DNA of 64,000 bases from an uncultured Flavobacteriaceae bacterium (GTDB taxonomy: Bacteria > Bacteroidota > Bacteroidia > Flavobacteriales > Flavobacteriaceae), in contig CANMSH010000001.1 in assembly GCA_947500525.1 (NCBI GenBank), forward strand, positions 434,001-498,000. The letters run 5' to 3'. A model generated the notes under the pieces. That model made no database searches and was not told the DNA's origin. It saw nothing but the letters and a program-made list of their open reading frames with translations. Shown here one piece after another: positions 33,343-43,210 of the stretch; positions within the stretch are counted from its first letter, which is position 1; each line of letters opens with the position of its first letter. A program made the position numbers and the translations under genes.

Positions 33343-36237
33343 ATGAAAAATTACATTTTATCAGTAATTTTAGTTTGCGCTGCCCTAACTACTTTTGCGC
33401 AAACATCATCTGGAATACACCATATAAAGTATCTAGAAATAAATACAGCCAATTCTGACTATAGTGTTGATTTCATTGATGATGATAAAATTGTATTTGC
33501 AGCGTCTACTTCAGACAGAGTTTTAAAAAGCAGTAAGTTTCAACCACATTTAGATTTATTTGAGGGAGAAGTTAATGAAGAAGGGCAGATTTTAAATAAA
33601 GTAAGAACAAAAGGAATTGCTACAAGAAAAATTGTGAAAACTGGAGCAGCTTTTTCGAATGATAAAAAGACAGTTTACTTCACAGCAAAAAAATATTCTA
33701 AAAGAAAACCTAAGAGAGAGACTCCATCTGAATTATTTAAAGCGGATATAGATGATGAAGGGTATTGGATAAACGTAAAAAAAGTTGCAATTAACCAAAA
33801 GGGTTATACCATTGAAAACCCTTCATTAAACTTAGAAGAATCTAAGTTATATTTTAGTGCGAATCTGCCAGGAACTCTTGGTGGTAAAGATATTTTTGTC
33901 GCCAGTGTAAATGAAGATGGCACTCTAGGCGAACCAAAAAATCTTGGTGATAAAGTAAATACACTTAAAGATGAAATCACCCCATTTATTGCCGATAATA
34001 ATTTTTTATATTATTCTTCAAATGGTAAAGAAGATTCTTTAGGAAGTTTTGACATTTATGCTAGTGAGGCATTCGAAAATACGGTGTCTGAATCGTTGCA
34101 TTTAGATTCGCCAATAAATAGTATAAATGATGATTTTGCCTATATCGTAAAGTCGGACAAAGGATATTTTTCATCTAACAGGTTGCAAGGTCAAGATAAT
34201 AATGATATTTATTCATTTTATATTGAACCTGACAAGCCTGTAGAGTGTTTCCAACAAGTTGTAGGAACTGTAAGAGATGAAGAGACTGAAAAAGTTTTAT
34301 CAGATGCTACGATTGATGTAATTAACGAAGAAGGTCAAAAAGTAGATAGTTTGATTAGTGACGAAAATGGAAATTATAGGTATAACTTGGCTTGTAGAGG
34401 AACGTTCACTTTTAGAGCGAGTAAAAAAGATTACTCAATCGAAGAGCATATTATTAACACTGCTAATTATACAGAGGCTCCGTCGTTAGAAGTAAATCAA
34501 AGCTTAAAATACAACTTTAAAGAAGTGAAAGATAAAGTTGTAATCAACGTAAATCCAATTTATTTCGGTTTCGATAAATGGAATATCAATAAAGACGCGG
34601 CAGTTGAATTAGATAAGATTGTTGAAATTATGAAAGAGAATACTGATTTAATAATAGAATCAGGATCTCATACAGATTCGAGAGGTACAAAGGCGTACAA
34701 TCAAATTTTATCAGAAAGACGTGCAAAAGCAACAGTTGATTATATTGTTTCGAAAGGAATCGAAGCGAGTAGGATAAAATCTAAAGGTTACGGTGAAAGT
34801 CAGTTATTGAATAATTGTAAAGATGGTGTTCGATGTAAAATAGTCGATCATAAATTGAACAGAAGAACAGAGTTTGTACTTGTAAACAAACAAGCAAATA
34901 ATTATCGAAAAACGAATCCTTCTTCGACAATTGTGAAGACTACTGAGAGAGAGTCAGACAATTCTACTCAAACACAAGCAGAAGAAGTAATTGAAGAGAC
35001 ATCGACCTTACCTTCGAATTCGCAAGAAGTTGAAGGCACCGACTCGAAAAATGAATCTGACGACGATACATCATCTCAAAGTGTAGAGAATGAATTAGAT
35101 ATTGAAGAGACTCAATCTATTATGGAAAAGCCGTCTTCTACCAATGAAAATAAAGTAGAAGAAGTGAAGGAGCTTAAAGACATTATGATTAAGGACTTTA
35201 AGAATCCTGTGTATGAAGAACCAGACGATTCAGAAGTGGAAACTGAAGTAATATATTCGCCTTCTATTACTATTGTAGACAATCAAGAACTTGAAGCAAA
35301 TCGGCATTCAATTAAAGAGAAGAGAGGTGAGCCATACGCACTAAAGAAAAAACTAGAGACGCTACCTCGTGGCAAAGTAGAAACATTAAACTCTTTTAAT
35401 GGAGATACTAACATGGCCCCTAAAAAAAATATATCGAACTCAAAGGAAGAAGCATTAACTAATGCTTCTTCTTCGTTTAATGCAAAGTCAATGAGAAACG
35501 ATGTAAATACTGAAAGTATAGAAACAAATGGACTAGAGAATTTAAAAAATGCTACGACGGCTGTTTCTGAAGTGACCAGTTTTAATAGTGCGAGTTTGCA
35601 GGGTAAGGAAACTGAGATAAAGAGTAATATCAATGCCGTATCCAATCAGTTGTTTAATGATGAAGAAGAGGATGATGATTTGGTTGAAAATGGATTTGCA
35701 AGAGATCTAAATGAAAGAATTACAATTACAGATTACGAAAAGAACCCCAAAAAAGAAAAGATAGATTCACACAAAATTATTGCTCAGCAACGTGATGAGT
35801 TTAAAAAAGAGTACGTTTCTAACGTAAAATCAATGAAGAAAGAAGAAGTGCTCAATATCAATACTATTGATGTATCTCCAATTATGATTAAAAATAACGG
35901 GAAATATGCCACGACTCAAAGATCCAATCAAGTTGACGTAATGCGTATAAACTTTCAAATTGACAATAATAAATATATTAGTGCAGGTTATAAAGAAGTA
36001 TATATCTTAATTCAAAACCCTGCTGGCACTATTTTAAATCGCAAGGGAACATTTAAAGTAAATAATGGTAAAGAGTTGACTTATACAGAAAAAACGAACG
36101 CATATTATAACAATAATCACCTTAATATCTCTATGGTTACAGATAGATTTATTCAAAGAATTGTAAAAGGTATCTACACAATTACAATCTATATAGAAGG
36201 CTATCCTGTTGGTTTAGAAATGGTAGAATTAAGTTAA
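33343..36237 (+). CDS. OmpA-family envelope protein with PD40-like propeller, carboxypeptidase-like, OmpA and unnamed C-terminal domains
   Basis: This 964-residue protein has a signal peptide (residues 1-19, ending FAQ). Next come PD40/WD40-like repeats (residues ~80-300; KLYFSANLPGTLGGKDIFVAS, FLYYSSNGKEDSLGSFDIYAS, GYFSSNRLQGQDNNDIYSF), a carboxypeptidase regulatory-like domain (~305-380; VVGTVRDEETEKVLSDATI), an OmpA peptidoglycan-binding domain (~398-515; IYFGFDKWNI, TDSRGTKAYN, LSERRAKATVDY, NRRTEF), a ~320-residue acidic, Ser/Glu-rich linker, and a C-terminal module (~835-964). The order propeller/CTLD/OmpA resembles PorE-type type IX components, although no TPR domain is seen. The C-terminal module is repeated as a free protein in the next gene. 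Confidence 0.87.
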   Translation: MKNYILSVILVCAALTTFAQTSSGIHHIKYLEINTANSDYSVDFIDDDKIVFAASTSDRVLKSSKFQPHLDLFEGEVNEEGQILNKVRTKGIATRKIVKTGAAFSNDKKTVYFTAKKYSKRKPKRETPSELFKADIDDEGYWINVKKVAINQKGYTIENPSLNLEESKLYFSANLPGTLGGKDIFVASVNEDGTLGEPKNLGDKVNTLKDEITPFIADNNFLYYSSNGKEDSLGSFDIYASEAFENTVSESLHLDSPINSINDDFAYIVKSDKGYFSSNRLQGQDNNDIYSFYIEPDKPVECFQQVVGTVRDEETEKVLSDATIDVINEEGQKVDSLISDENGNYRYNLACRGTFTFRASKKDYSIEEHIINTANYTEAPSLEVNQSLKYNFKEVKDKVVINVNPIYFGFDKWNINKDAAVELDKIVEIMKENTDLIIESGSHTDSRGTKAYNQILSERRAKATVDYIVSKGIEASRIKSKGYGESQLLNNCKDGVRCKIVDHKLNRRTEFVLVNKQANNYRKTNPSSTIVKTTERESDNSTQTQAEEVIEETSTLPSNSQEVEGTDSKNESDDDTSSQSVENELDIEETQSIMEKPSSTNENKVEEVKELKDIMIKDFKNPVYEEPDDSEVETEVIYSPSITIVDNQELEANRHSIKEKRGEPYALKKKLETLPRGKVETLNSFNGDTNMAPKKNISNSKEEALTNASSSFNAKSMRNDVNTESIETNGLENLKNATTAVSEVTSFNSASLQGKETEIKSNINAVSNQLFNDEEEDDDLVENGFARDLNERITITDYEKNPKKEKIDSHKIIAQQRDEFKKEYVSNVKSMKKEEVLNINTIDVSPIMIKNNGKYATTQRSNQVDVMRINFQIDNNKYISAGYKEVYILIQNPAGTILNRKGTFKVNNGKELTYTEKTNAYYNNNHLNISMVTDRFIQRIVKGIYTITIYIEGYPVGLEMVELS

Positions 36238-36401
36238 AAAGACCATAAGAACTCTCATTTAGTTTATTCGAAAAACTTCATTAAATTCGTAAAAATTTAA
36301 CCCTACAATATTTTGGTATTATTTTTGACTTACATTTAACAACGTAAATTTATAATTTATTTAAATTTAGGGTCGAAATTAGAATACCAAGTATAACTCG
36401 A

Positions 36402-36920
36402 ATGAAGTTTAAAGCATTTGTACTCTTTTTATTAGTAGCTACATCTAATGTTGTGGCCGCTAACATTATTTCTAATAATAAAGATCACCTAGTTGTCTTA
36501 AATGATACAATTGGTATTGATAAGGATGAGTTCTTACAAATAAATTCAATTGATATTGCGGCAATGAAAATTACCGGAAGAGGTAAGTTTACTGAAACCA
36601 AAAGCGCACGAAGAACGGATGTGATGCGTATTAATTTTCAAATCAAGAATAACAAGTACATTACTCCAGGCTATAAAGATGTTTATATTTTAATTCAAAA
36701 CCCTAAGGGAGTCATATTAAATCGAAAAGGAACATTCGACGTTTATGGAGGCAAAAAGTTAAGATATACAGAGAAAACAGAAGCCTATTATGAAAATAAC
36801 CATCTTCGAATATCGATACTCACGAATAAATTTATTCAAAAAATAGTCAAAGGCATTTACACCGTAACTATTTATATTGAAAATTATCCCGTAGGATTAG
36901 AAATGATACGGCTTCGATAG
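36402..36920 (+). CDS. Secreted free copy of the OmpA protein's C-terminal module
   Basis: This 172-residue protein has a signal peptide (residues 1-19, ending VAA) and from about residue 43 is one domain closely similar to the last ~130 residues of the preceding protein. By hand alignment from TDVMRINFQIKNNKY to the C-terminus, 76 of 101 positions are identical; shared blocks are VYILIQNP, ILNRKGTF, YTEKT, KGIYT and YPVGLEM. It looks like a beta-sandwich. I do not know a named family. The gene lies 164 bases after the OmpA-family gene on the same strand and may be separately transcribed. Confidence 0.78.
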   Translation: MKFKAFVLFLLVATSNVVAANIISNNKDHLVVLNDTIGIDKDEFLQINSIDIAAMKITGRGKFTETKSARRTDVMRINFQIKNNKYITPGYKDVYILIQNPKGVILNRKGTFDVYGGKKLRYTEKTEAYYENNHLRISILTNKFIQKIVKGIYTVTIYIENYPVGLEMIRLR

Positions 36921-37064
36921 TTGTTGAATTGACACACTTATCTGTCTCCATTTGCCATTTAAGGCGGTCTCTAAGTCCTTGAATATTTTACACAAGTTTT
37001 ATTGAATATCATTTAGAATAATTACTAACTTCATTGTCAATTATTAAAAACCAAATTTTTGCTA

Positions 37065-40000
37065 ATGATGAAGTTAAAAAATGTAGTAGTATTTCTATTA
37101 ATAAGCGCTTCGATAGTATCGTGTAAAAAGAAGAATCCTCAAGAAACGACGGATAACCTTTTTAAATTCAAAGAATATATTCATTATTCGACTTCTGGCG
37201 TAGTTTCGGTAGTGGAAAACATTCAAATCGGATTGGCAAGTGAAGTGGAAGGATGGGAGTTAGACACCGAAGTTTCTGATAAGATACTATCTATTTCTCC
37301 TTCCATAAAGGGAAAATTAATAGCCAAAAATTCAAGAACTTTGAGTTTTAGTCCTGAAGAAAATTTACAACCAGATACCGAATATACGGTTAAAGTCAAT
37401 CTTTCAAGAATCTATGATAAAGTACCATCAGAATTCAAAAACTATACGTTTAAATTCAAGACAATTCAACCAAACTTTACCATCAATACAAATAATATTC
37501 AATCATATAATAAAGAATGGCAATATTTAGAAGGTGTTTTAAAGTCGGCAGATATAGTTTCTTTAGAAACAGCTAAAAACCTGGTTTCTGCAACTCAAAA
37601 AAATAAAAAATTAAGCATTAAATGGCAGCCAGTTGCACAGTCGTCAACAGTATATGAATTTAAAATTGATAGTATTCGACGTTTTGAGGATGACTCAGAG
37701 ATCGAAATAAAATGGTCTGGAAAAAAATATGGAATCGACAACGAAGGAAACTCAAAAACAACCATTCCTGGTATCAATAATTTTTCTATTGTTAAGGTGA
37801 ATGTACTACAGTCACCAGAACAACATTTAGCGCTAAACTTTTCTGATCCTATAAAAAAACAACAAACCTTCAAGGGTTTGGTAGATATTCAAAATTCTAA
37901 AAACCTAAAATACGTGGTAGATGGAAATGTGTTAAAAGTATATCCAGACACACGAATATCAGGAAATGTACTCGTAGAAGTTTTTCCGGGTGTTAAAAGT
38001 GTTGATGGGTATAAATTGAAAAAACCATTTTCAGAAAAAATTGCGTTTGAACAACTAAAACCTGCTGTAAAGTTGATTAGCAACGGTGTTTTTTTACCAA
38101 ATTCTAATGATTTAAAATTCAATTTCGAAGCGGTAAATTTAAAAGCAGTAGATATTCGAGTGATTAAGATTTACGAAGATAATGTGCTTCAGTTTTTACA
38201 GGAAAACAGTCTTGACGGAAAGAATAGATATAACATTCGCAGAGTTGGTCGACGCATAGCGAAGAAAACGATGCCGCTAATCAAATCAGATTTAGAAAAT
38301 GACGGTAAATGGAAGACATATGCGGTTGATTTATCGAAAATGATACAATCTGATCCAGGTGCGATTTATAGAATTGAATTAAGTTTTACGAAAGGGTATG
38401 GTCTCTATAAATGTGATGGAAATGAAGTAGTAAGTAATCGAGAAGAAGAATATGACGATTATTATGAAGATGATTATTACTATGACGATCATGATGAGTA
38501 CACCGTTGCCGAAGCTAAGGAAGCTGAGGAACGGGAAGAACAATACTGGGACAATTTAATTTATAGTTATAGAAATCGGCGTTATTATAATTGGGAAGAC
38601 AGAAAAAACCCGTGTAAAGAAGCCTATTATTCGAATGAAAACAAAATCGTTTCAACAAATATTTTAGCTTCAAATTTAGGCATTATTGCAAAAAAAGGAG
38701 ACAATAGATCATATCATTTCGCGATAACTGACATTTTAACTACTGAGCCTATTTCTAACGCTTCTGTAAAATTGTATAATTATCAACAACAAGAAATTGC
38801 CGCAATAAAGACAGACAATCAAGGTTTTGCATTGTATGATGCTGATAAAAATGCCTATTTCGCGATCGCCACTAGCGGAAAAAACACAAGTTATATCAAA
38901 CTTGACGATGGTCACTCTTTATCACTAAGTAAATTTGATGTTTCAGGGAAAAGGCTTCAAAAAGGCTTAAAAGGATATATTTACGGAGAACGTGGTGTTT
39001 GGAGACCAGGCGATACTATACATCTAAACTTTGTTTTAAACGACATTACCAATCCGTTACCCAAGAAACATCCAATCAGACTCGAAATTACTGATACACA
39101 AGGCAAGCTAGTTTTTAAAAAAATAAAAACTGAAGGTGTTAATGGGTTCTATCGTTATGATGTGCCAACCTCTTCAGAAGCGGCTACAGGTAATTGGAGC
39201 GCTAAAGTAAGCGTGGGGGGTGCCACTTTTTATAAAACACTCAAAGTAGAGACGGTAAAACCAAATCGTTTAAAAATCAAGATTGATTTTGAAGATGAGG
39301 TATTACAATCAAACCGTCCGGTTAAGGGAAAACTTGCAGTGAAATGGTTACACGGCGCTCCGGCAAAGAATTTAAGTGTAGATATTAAAGCAAAATTTAC
39401 GAGTACTTCAACATCATTTAAGAATTTTTCAGGTTATGTTTTCAATGACCCGACACGTTCTTTTTCTCCGGAAGAAATAACCATTTTTGATGGGGACTTA
39501 GATGCGGAAGGAAACGCTAGTTTTACAAAAAATCTAAATTTTGGCACAAAAGCTCCAGGAATGTTAAAGGCATCTTTCTTTACACGAGCTTTTGAGAATG
39601 GAGGAGATTTTTCTATAGATGTAATCACCAAAGAGTTCGCTCCTTATAAGAGCTTTGTAGGACTGAAATCACCAAAATCTAGAGCTTACGGATCTTATTA
39701 TACTGATGAAGACGTCACATTTGATGTGGCAACTGTTGACGCCAAAGGCAATCCAATACAACGAAAAGGACTCGAAGTAAAGGTGTATCAAATTAAGTGG
39801 CGTTGGTGGTGGAATTCTTCTAGAGATAATTTAGCATCTTACAGAGGAAGTAGTCACCATAAAACGGTAAAATCAATGACCGTAAACACTAATACTTCAG
39901 GTAAGGCGAACTTTAAGATAAACATTCCTGATAATGATGGAGGGCGGTATTTAATTTTGATTTCAGACCCCAAAAGTGGTCATGTAACTGGTAGAACAAC

Positions 40001-42653
40001 ATACTTCTATAAAGATTGGTGGAAGAGACCGGCAGGAAGTGATCCTCAAGCAGCGAAAATGTTAGTATTTTCCTCTGATAAAGATGCGTACAATGTAGGC
40101 GAAACGGCCAAAGTAACATTCCCTTCTGGCACCGTAGGCAGAGCTTTAATTAGTATCGAAAATGGTACTGAAGTACTTGATCAGGTATGGGTAAAAACAC
40201 AAAAAGGAGAGACAACGGCCGAAATACCTATTACCAAAGAAATGACACCAAATGTGTTCATCAACATTTCCTTATTGCAGCCCCATGCATCTACAGCGAA
40301 TGATTTACCACTAAGACTCTACGGAATCATTCCCATTTTGGTGAATGACCCAAATACTGTTTTAGAACCTCAAATTTCGATGCCTGGTGTGTTAAGACCA
40401 GAAGAAACATTTACTGTAAAAGTAAATGAAAAACAAGGAAAACGAATGACGTATTCGATCGCTGTAGTTGATGAAGGATTGTTAGACCTTACAAGATTCA
40501 AGACACCAAACGTTTGGAATGATTTTTATACAAGAGAAGCATTGGGTGTTAAAACATGGGATATTTTTGACTATGTGATAGGTGCTTATGGAGGAAGTAT
40601 TGAGCATGTATTTGGTATTGGTGGAGATGAAGAAGCAGGAGATAAAAAGCCGAAAAAAGCAAATCGTTTTAAACCCGTAGTAATGACCTTAGGTCCATTT
40701 ACATTAGAGCAGGGTACATCAAAAACGCACCAATTAAAAATGCCTAAATATGTTGGCTCGGTAAGAACCATGGTGGTGGCAGGAGACAATTCAAAAGAGG
40801 CCTATGGAAGTACATATGAAACCACTCCTGTTCGAAAACCCCTCATGGTGCTGGCATCACTTCCTCGGAAGCTTAGCCCTGGAGAAAAAGTGACGTTACC
40901 AGTAACAGTTTTTGCTATGGAACCCAAAATTAAACAGGCAAACATCAGTTTAAAACTGAGTAAAGGAATTAAGATTGTAGGAAAACAAACGCAAACTGTT
41001 TCTTTTGCAAAACCAGATGAGAAAATGGTCTATTTCGAATTAGACGTTAGTGATGCTCAAGGAATAAGTAATATAGAAGTACTGGCCTCTGGAAACGGAG
41101 AAAAATCATCATATGAAGTAGAATTAGATGTAGTAAACCCGAACCCATTGAGTACCTCGGTTAAAGATATTGTACTTGAACCAAGTACATCGAAGACTAT
41201 CAGTTTTGAAACATTTGGAGTTAGTGGCACTAGTAAGGCAGAAATAGAACTTTCTACGTTGCCCCCAATGGATTTTACTGGCCGATTACAATACTTAATT
41301 CGATATCCACATGGGTGTGTTGAACAAACAACCTCGAGCGCTTTTCCGCAATTGTATTTAGCTGATATTTTTGATTTGACCTTCAACAAAAAACAGGAAA
41401 TGGATGAAAACATCAAGAAAGCAATTGAACGCTTGGGGCATTTCCAAACGCCTAATGGCGGTATGAGTTATTGGATGGGTCAGAATACAGCCAACGATTG
41501 GGGCACGAGTTATGCTGGGCATTTTTTGTTAGAAGCTCAGAAGAAAGGATATGCAATGCCACTTACGTTCATGAACAATTGGCTAAAATATCAGCAGCAA
41601 GCTGCGAGAAGCTGGAGAGCAAGTTATAGGCAATATAATTCAGATTTAGCACAAGCATATAGACTATATACGCTGGCTTTAGCAGGACATCCAGATTTAG
41701 CATCGATGAACAGACTGCGAGAATTTAATGCCATTTCTAACGATGCTAAATGGAGATTAGCTGGGGCGTATGCCTTAGCTGGTCAAAAGGAAGCCGCCAC
41801 AAAAATTGGCAATCGTGCAAATATAGATTTTGTATCCAAGAGAGGTGATTATTATACATATGGTTCGACCAACAGAAATAGAGCAATGGCCATGGAAACA
41901 ATGCTTTTAACAGGTAATTCTAAATCTAGAGAACAGGCGCAATACCTAGCGAAAGAGCTATCCTCTAAAAAATGGATGAGCACACAAACTACTGCATATA
42001 GTCTATTGGCAATGGCTAAAATGGTTGAAATCAATGGAGGTAAATCAGTCAAATTAGATTACACGCTCAACAGTGGTAAAAAGGAAAATGTAAATACAGA
42101 AAAAGCCATTGCACAGCGAAAATTAGTGATCAAACCTGGTGAAAATTCTCTTACACTGTCTAACAATCAAGCGAACGTTGTTTATGCTCGGTTATTGAAT
42201 TCAGGAGTATTACCACTTGGACAAGAGTTAGCCGAAAAGAGGAATTTAGGGATACGTATTCAATATAAAGACTCACAAAATAAAGTTGTAGACGTCACAA
42301 AGCTTACCCAAGGAACCGATTTTACAGCAACAGTTACTGTTAGCAATTTAAAAAGTGAACGAGTGCATGATATTGCCTTGACCGAAATTTTCCCTTCGGG
42401 ATGGGAAATTATAAATACACGCTTTACGGATTATGGTACTTCTACAAGTGGCGCAGCTCAATTTACAGATATTAGAGATGATCGCGTGAATTTCTATTTC
42501 TCTCTGGATAGCAAGAAATCGGCAACTTTTACGGTTCAGCTAAATGCGGCCTATTTAGGAACTTATTATTTGCCTGGAATTCAAGCAGAAGCAATGTATG
42601 ACAATGAATATTTTGCAAGAACAAAAGGAAAATGGGTCGAGATAATTAAATAG
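37065..42653 (+). CDS. Alpha-2-macroglobulin family lipoprotein
   Basis: This 1862-residue protein is a bacterial alpha-2-macroglobulin, a thioester protease-trap of the periplasm. A lipoprotein signal ends SIVSC followed by Lys residues (Cys at about residue 20). MG-type beta domains follow; GLKGYIYGERGVWRPGDTIHLNFVL near residue 640 is the MG2/MG3 signature. The thioester GCVEQTTS has its Cys at about residue 1418 and is intact, ahead of an alpha/alpha toroid (GGMSYWMGQNTANDWGTSYAGHFLLEA). An Asp/Tyr-rich insertion is seen near residues 460-500. The frame opens at a TTG at 37059 but ATG 37065 (or 37068) is the better start. PBP1C follows after one gene, a known pairing for cell-wall repair and defence. 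Confidence 0.95.
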   Translation: MMKLKNVVVFLLISASIVSCKKKNPQETTDNLFKFKEYIHYSTSGVVSVVENIQIGLASEVEGWELDTEVSDKILSISPSIKGKLIAKNSRTLSFSPEENLQPDTEYTVKVNLSRIYDKVPSEFKNYTFKFKTIQPNFTINTNNIQSYNKEWQYLEGVLKSADIVSLETAKNLVSATQKNKKLSIKWQPVAQSSTVYEFKIDSIRRFEDDSEIEIKWSGKKYGIDNEGNSKTTIPGINNFSIVKVNVLQSPEQHLALNFSDPIKKQQTFKGLVDIQNSKNLKYVVDGNVLKVYPDTRISGNVLVEVFPGVKSVDGYKLKKPFSEKIAFEQLKPAVKLISNGVFLPNSNDLKFNFEAVNLKAVDIRVIKIYEDNVLQFLQENSLDGKNRYNIRRVGRRIAKKTMPLIKSDLENDGKWKTYAVDLSKMIQSDPGAIYRIELSFTKGYGLYKCDGNEVVSNREEEYDDYYEDDYYYDDHDEYTVAEAKEAEEREEQYWDNLIYSYRNRRYYNWEDRKNPCKEAYYSNENKIVSTNILASNLGIIAKKGDNRSYHFAITDILTTEPISNASVKLYNYQQQEIAAIKTDNQGFALYDADKNAYFAIATSGKNTSYIKLDDGHSLSLSKFDVSGKRLQKGLKGYIYGERGVWRPGDTIHLNFVLNDITNPLPKKHPIRLEITDTQGKLVFKKIKTEGVNGFYRYDVPTSSEAATGNWSAKVSVGGATFYKTLKVETVKPNRLKIKIDFEDEVLQSNRPVKGKLAVKWLHGAPAKNLSVDIKAKFTSTSTSFKNFSGYVFNDPTRSFSPEEITIFDGDLDAEGNASFTKNLNFGTKAPGMLKASFFTRAFENGGDFSIDVITKEFAPYKSFVGLKSPKSRAYGSYYTDEDVTFDVATVDAKGNPIQRKGLEVKVYQIKWRWWWNSSRDNLASYRGSSHHKTVKSMTVNTNTSGKANFKINIPDNDGGRYLILISDPKSGHVTGRTTYFYKDWWKRPAGSDPQAAKMLVFSSDKDAYNVGETAKVTFPSGTVGRALISIENGTEVLDQVWVKTQKGETTAEIPITKEMTPNVFINISLLQPHASTANDLPLRLYGIIPILVNDPNTVLEPQISMPGVLRPEETFTVKVNEKQGKRMTYSIAVVDEGLLDLTRFKTPNVWNDFYTREALGVKTWDIFDYVIGAYGGSIEHVFGIGGDEEAGDKKPKKANRFKPVVMTLGPFTLEQGTSKTHQLKMPKYVGSVRTMVVAGDNSKEAYGSTYETTPVRKPLMVLASLPRKLSPGEKVTLPVTVFAMEPKIKQANISLKLSKGIKIVGKQTQTVSFAKPDEKMVYFELDVSDAQGISNIEVLASGNGEKSSYEVELDVVNPNPLSTSVKDIVLEPSTSKTISFETFGVSGTSKAEIELSTLPPMDFTGRLQYLIRYPHGCVEQTTSSAFPQLYLADIFDLTFNKKQEMDENIKKAIERLGHFQTPNGGMSYWMGQNTANDWGTSYAGHFLLEAQKKGYAMPLTFMNNWLKYQQQAARSWRASYRQYNSDLAQAYRLYTLALAGHPDLASMNRLREFNAISNDAKWRLAGAYALAGQKEAATKIGNRANIDFVSKRGDYYTYGSTNRNRAMAMETMLLTGNSKSREQAQYLAKELSSKKWMSTQTTAYSLLAMAKMVEINGGKSVKLDYTLNSGKKENVNTEKAIAQRKLVIKPGENSLTLSNNQANVVYARLLNSGVLPLGQELAEKRNLGIRIQYKDSQNKVVDVTKLTQGTDFTATVTVSNLKSERVHDIALTEIFPSGWEIINTRFTDYGTSTSGAAQFTDIRDDRVNFYFSLDSKKSATFTVQLNAAYLGTYYLPGIQAEAMYDNEYFARTKGKWVEIIK

Positions 42654-42660
42654 TATATGT

Positions 42661-43197
42661 ATGGGAAAACGATATGATCAAATACCAGATAGACAGCGCA
42701 AATTTATAGCAGAACAAAAGTTATTTTTTGTTGCAACGGCAACGGCGGATAGTAAGATCAATGTATCTCCAAAAGGAATGGATTCGTTAAGAGTATTGAG
42801 CTCAAAAAGAGTGGTTTGGTTGAACTTGACAGGAAGTGGTAACGAGACGGCGGCTCACCTATTGGAAAATAAGAGGATAACAATTATGTTTTGTGCTTTT
42901 GAAGGCGCTCCTTTAATTTTGAGAATTTATGGAAAAGCTCAGATGTATCACCCAAAAGATGAAGAATATGAGCAATTAATAGACCTTTTTCCCAAGATTG
43001 CAGGTGCTAGACAAATCATAGATATTGATGTTGAAATGGTTCAAACATCTTGTGGCACAGCAGTACCATATTTTGATTTTGTTAATGAGAGAACTCAATT
43101 AAAAAAATGGGCAGAAGATAAAGGACAAAAGGAAATAGAAGAATATTGGATAGAAAGAAATACGAAAAGTATTGATGGAAAGCCTACGGGTATCTAA
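42661..43197 (+). CDS. Pyridoxamine 5'-phosphate oxidase-like (split-barrel flavin) protein
   Basis: This 178-residue protein has the FMN-binding split-barrel layout: FIAEQKLFFVATATADSKINVSPKG at residues ~15-40, then RVVWLNLTGSGNETAAHLLENKRITIMFCAF, typical of the PNPOx-like family. These proteins reduce or oxidise various substrates or bind flavin/F420; the specific reaction is unknown and this is not PdxH itself (no full-length PdxH motifs). It starts 7 bases after the A2M stop and ends 13 bases before pbpC, so it is inserted inside the A2M-PBP1C operon. Confidence 0.85.
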   Translation: MGKRYDQIPDRQRKFIAEQKLFFVATATADSKINVSPKGMDSLRVLSSKRVVWLNLTGSGNETAAHLLENKRITIMFCAFEGAPLILRIYGKAQMYHPKDEEYEQLIDLFPKIAGARQIIDIDVEMVQTSCGTAVPYFDFVNERTQLKKWAEDKGQKEIEEYWIERNTKSIDGKPTGI

Positions 43198-43210
43198 GTG
43201 ATTATATCGA

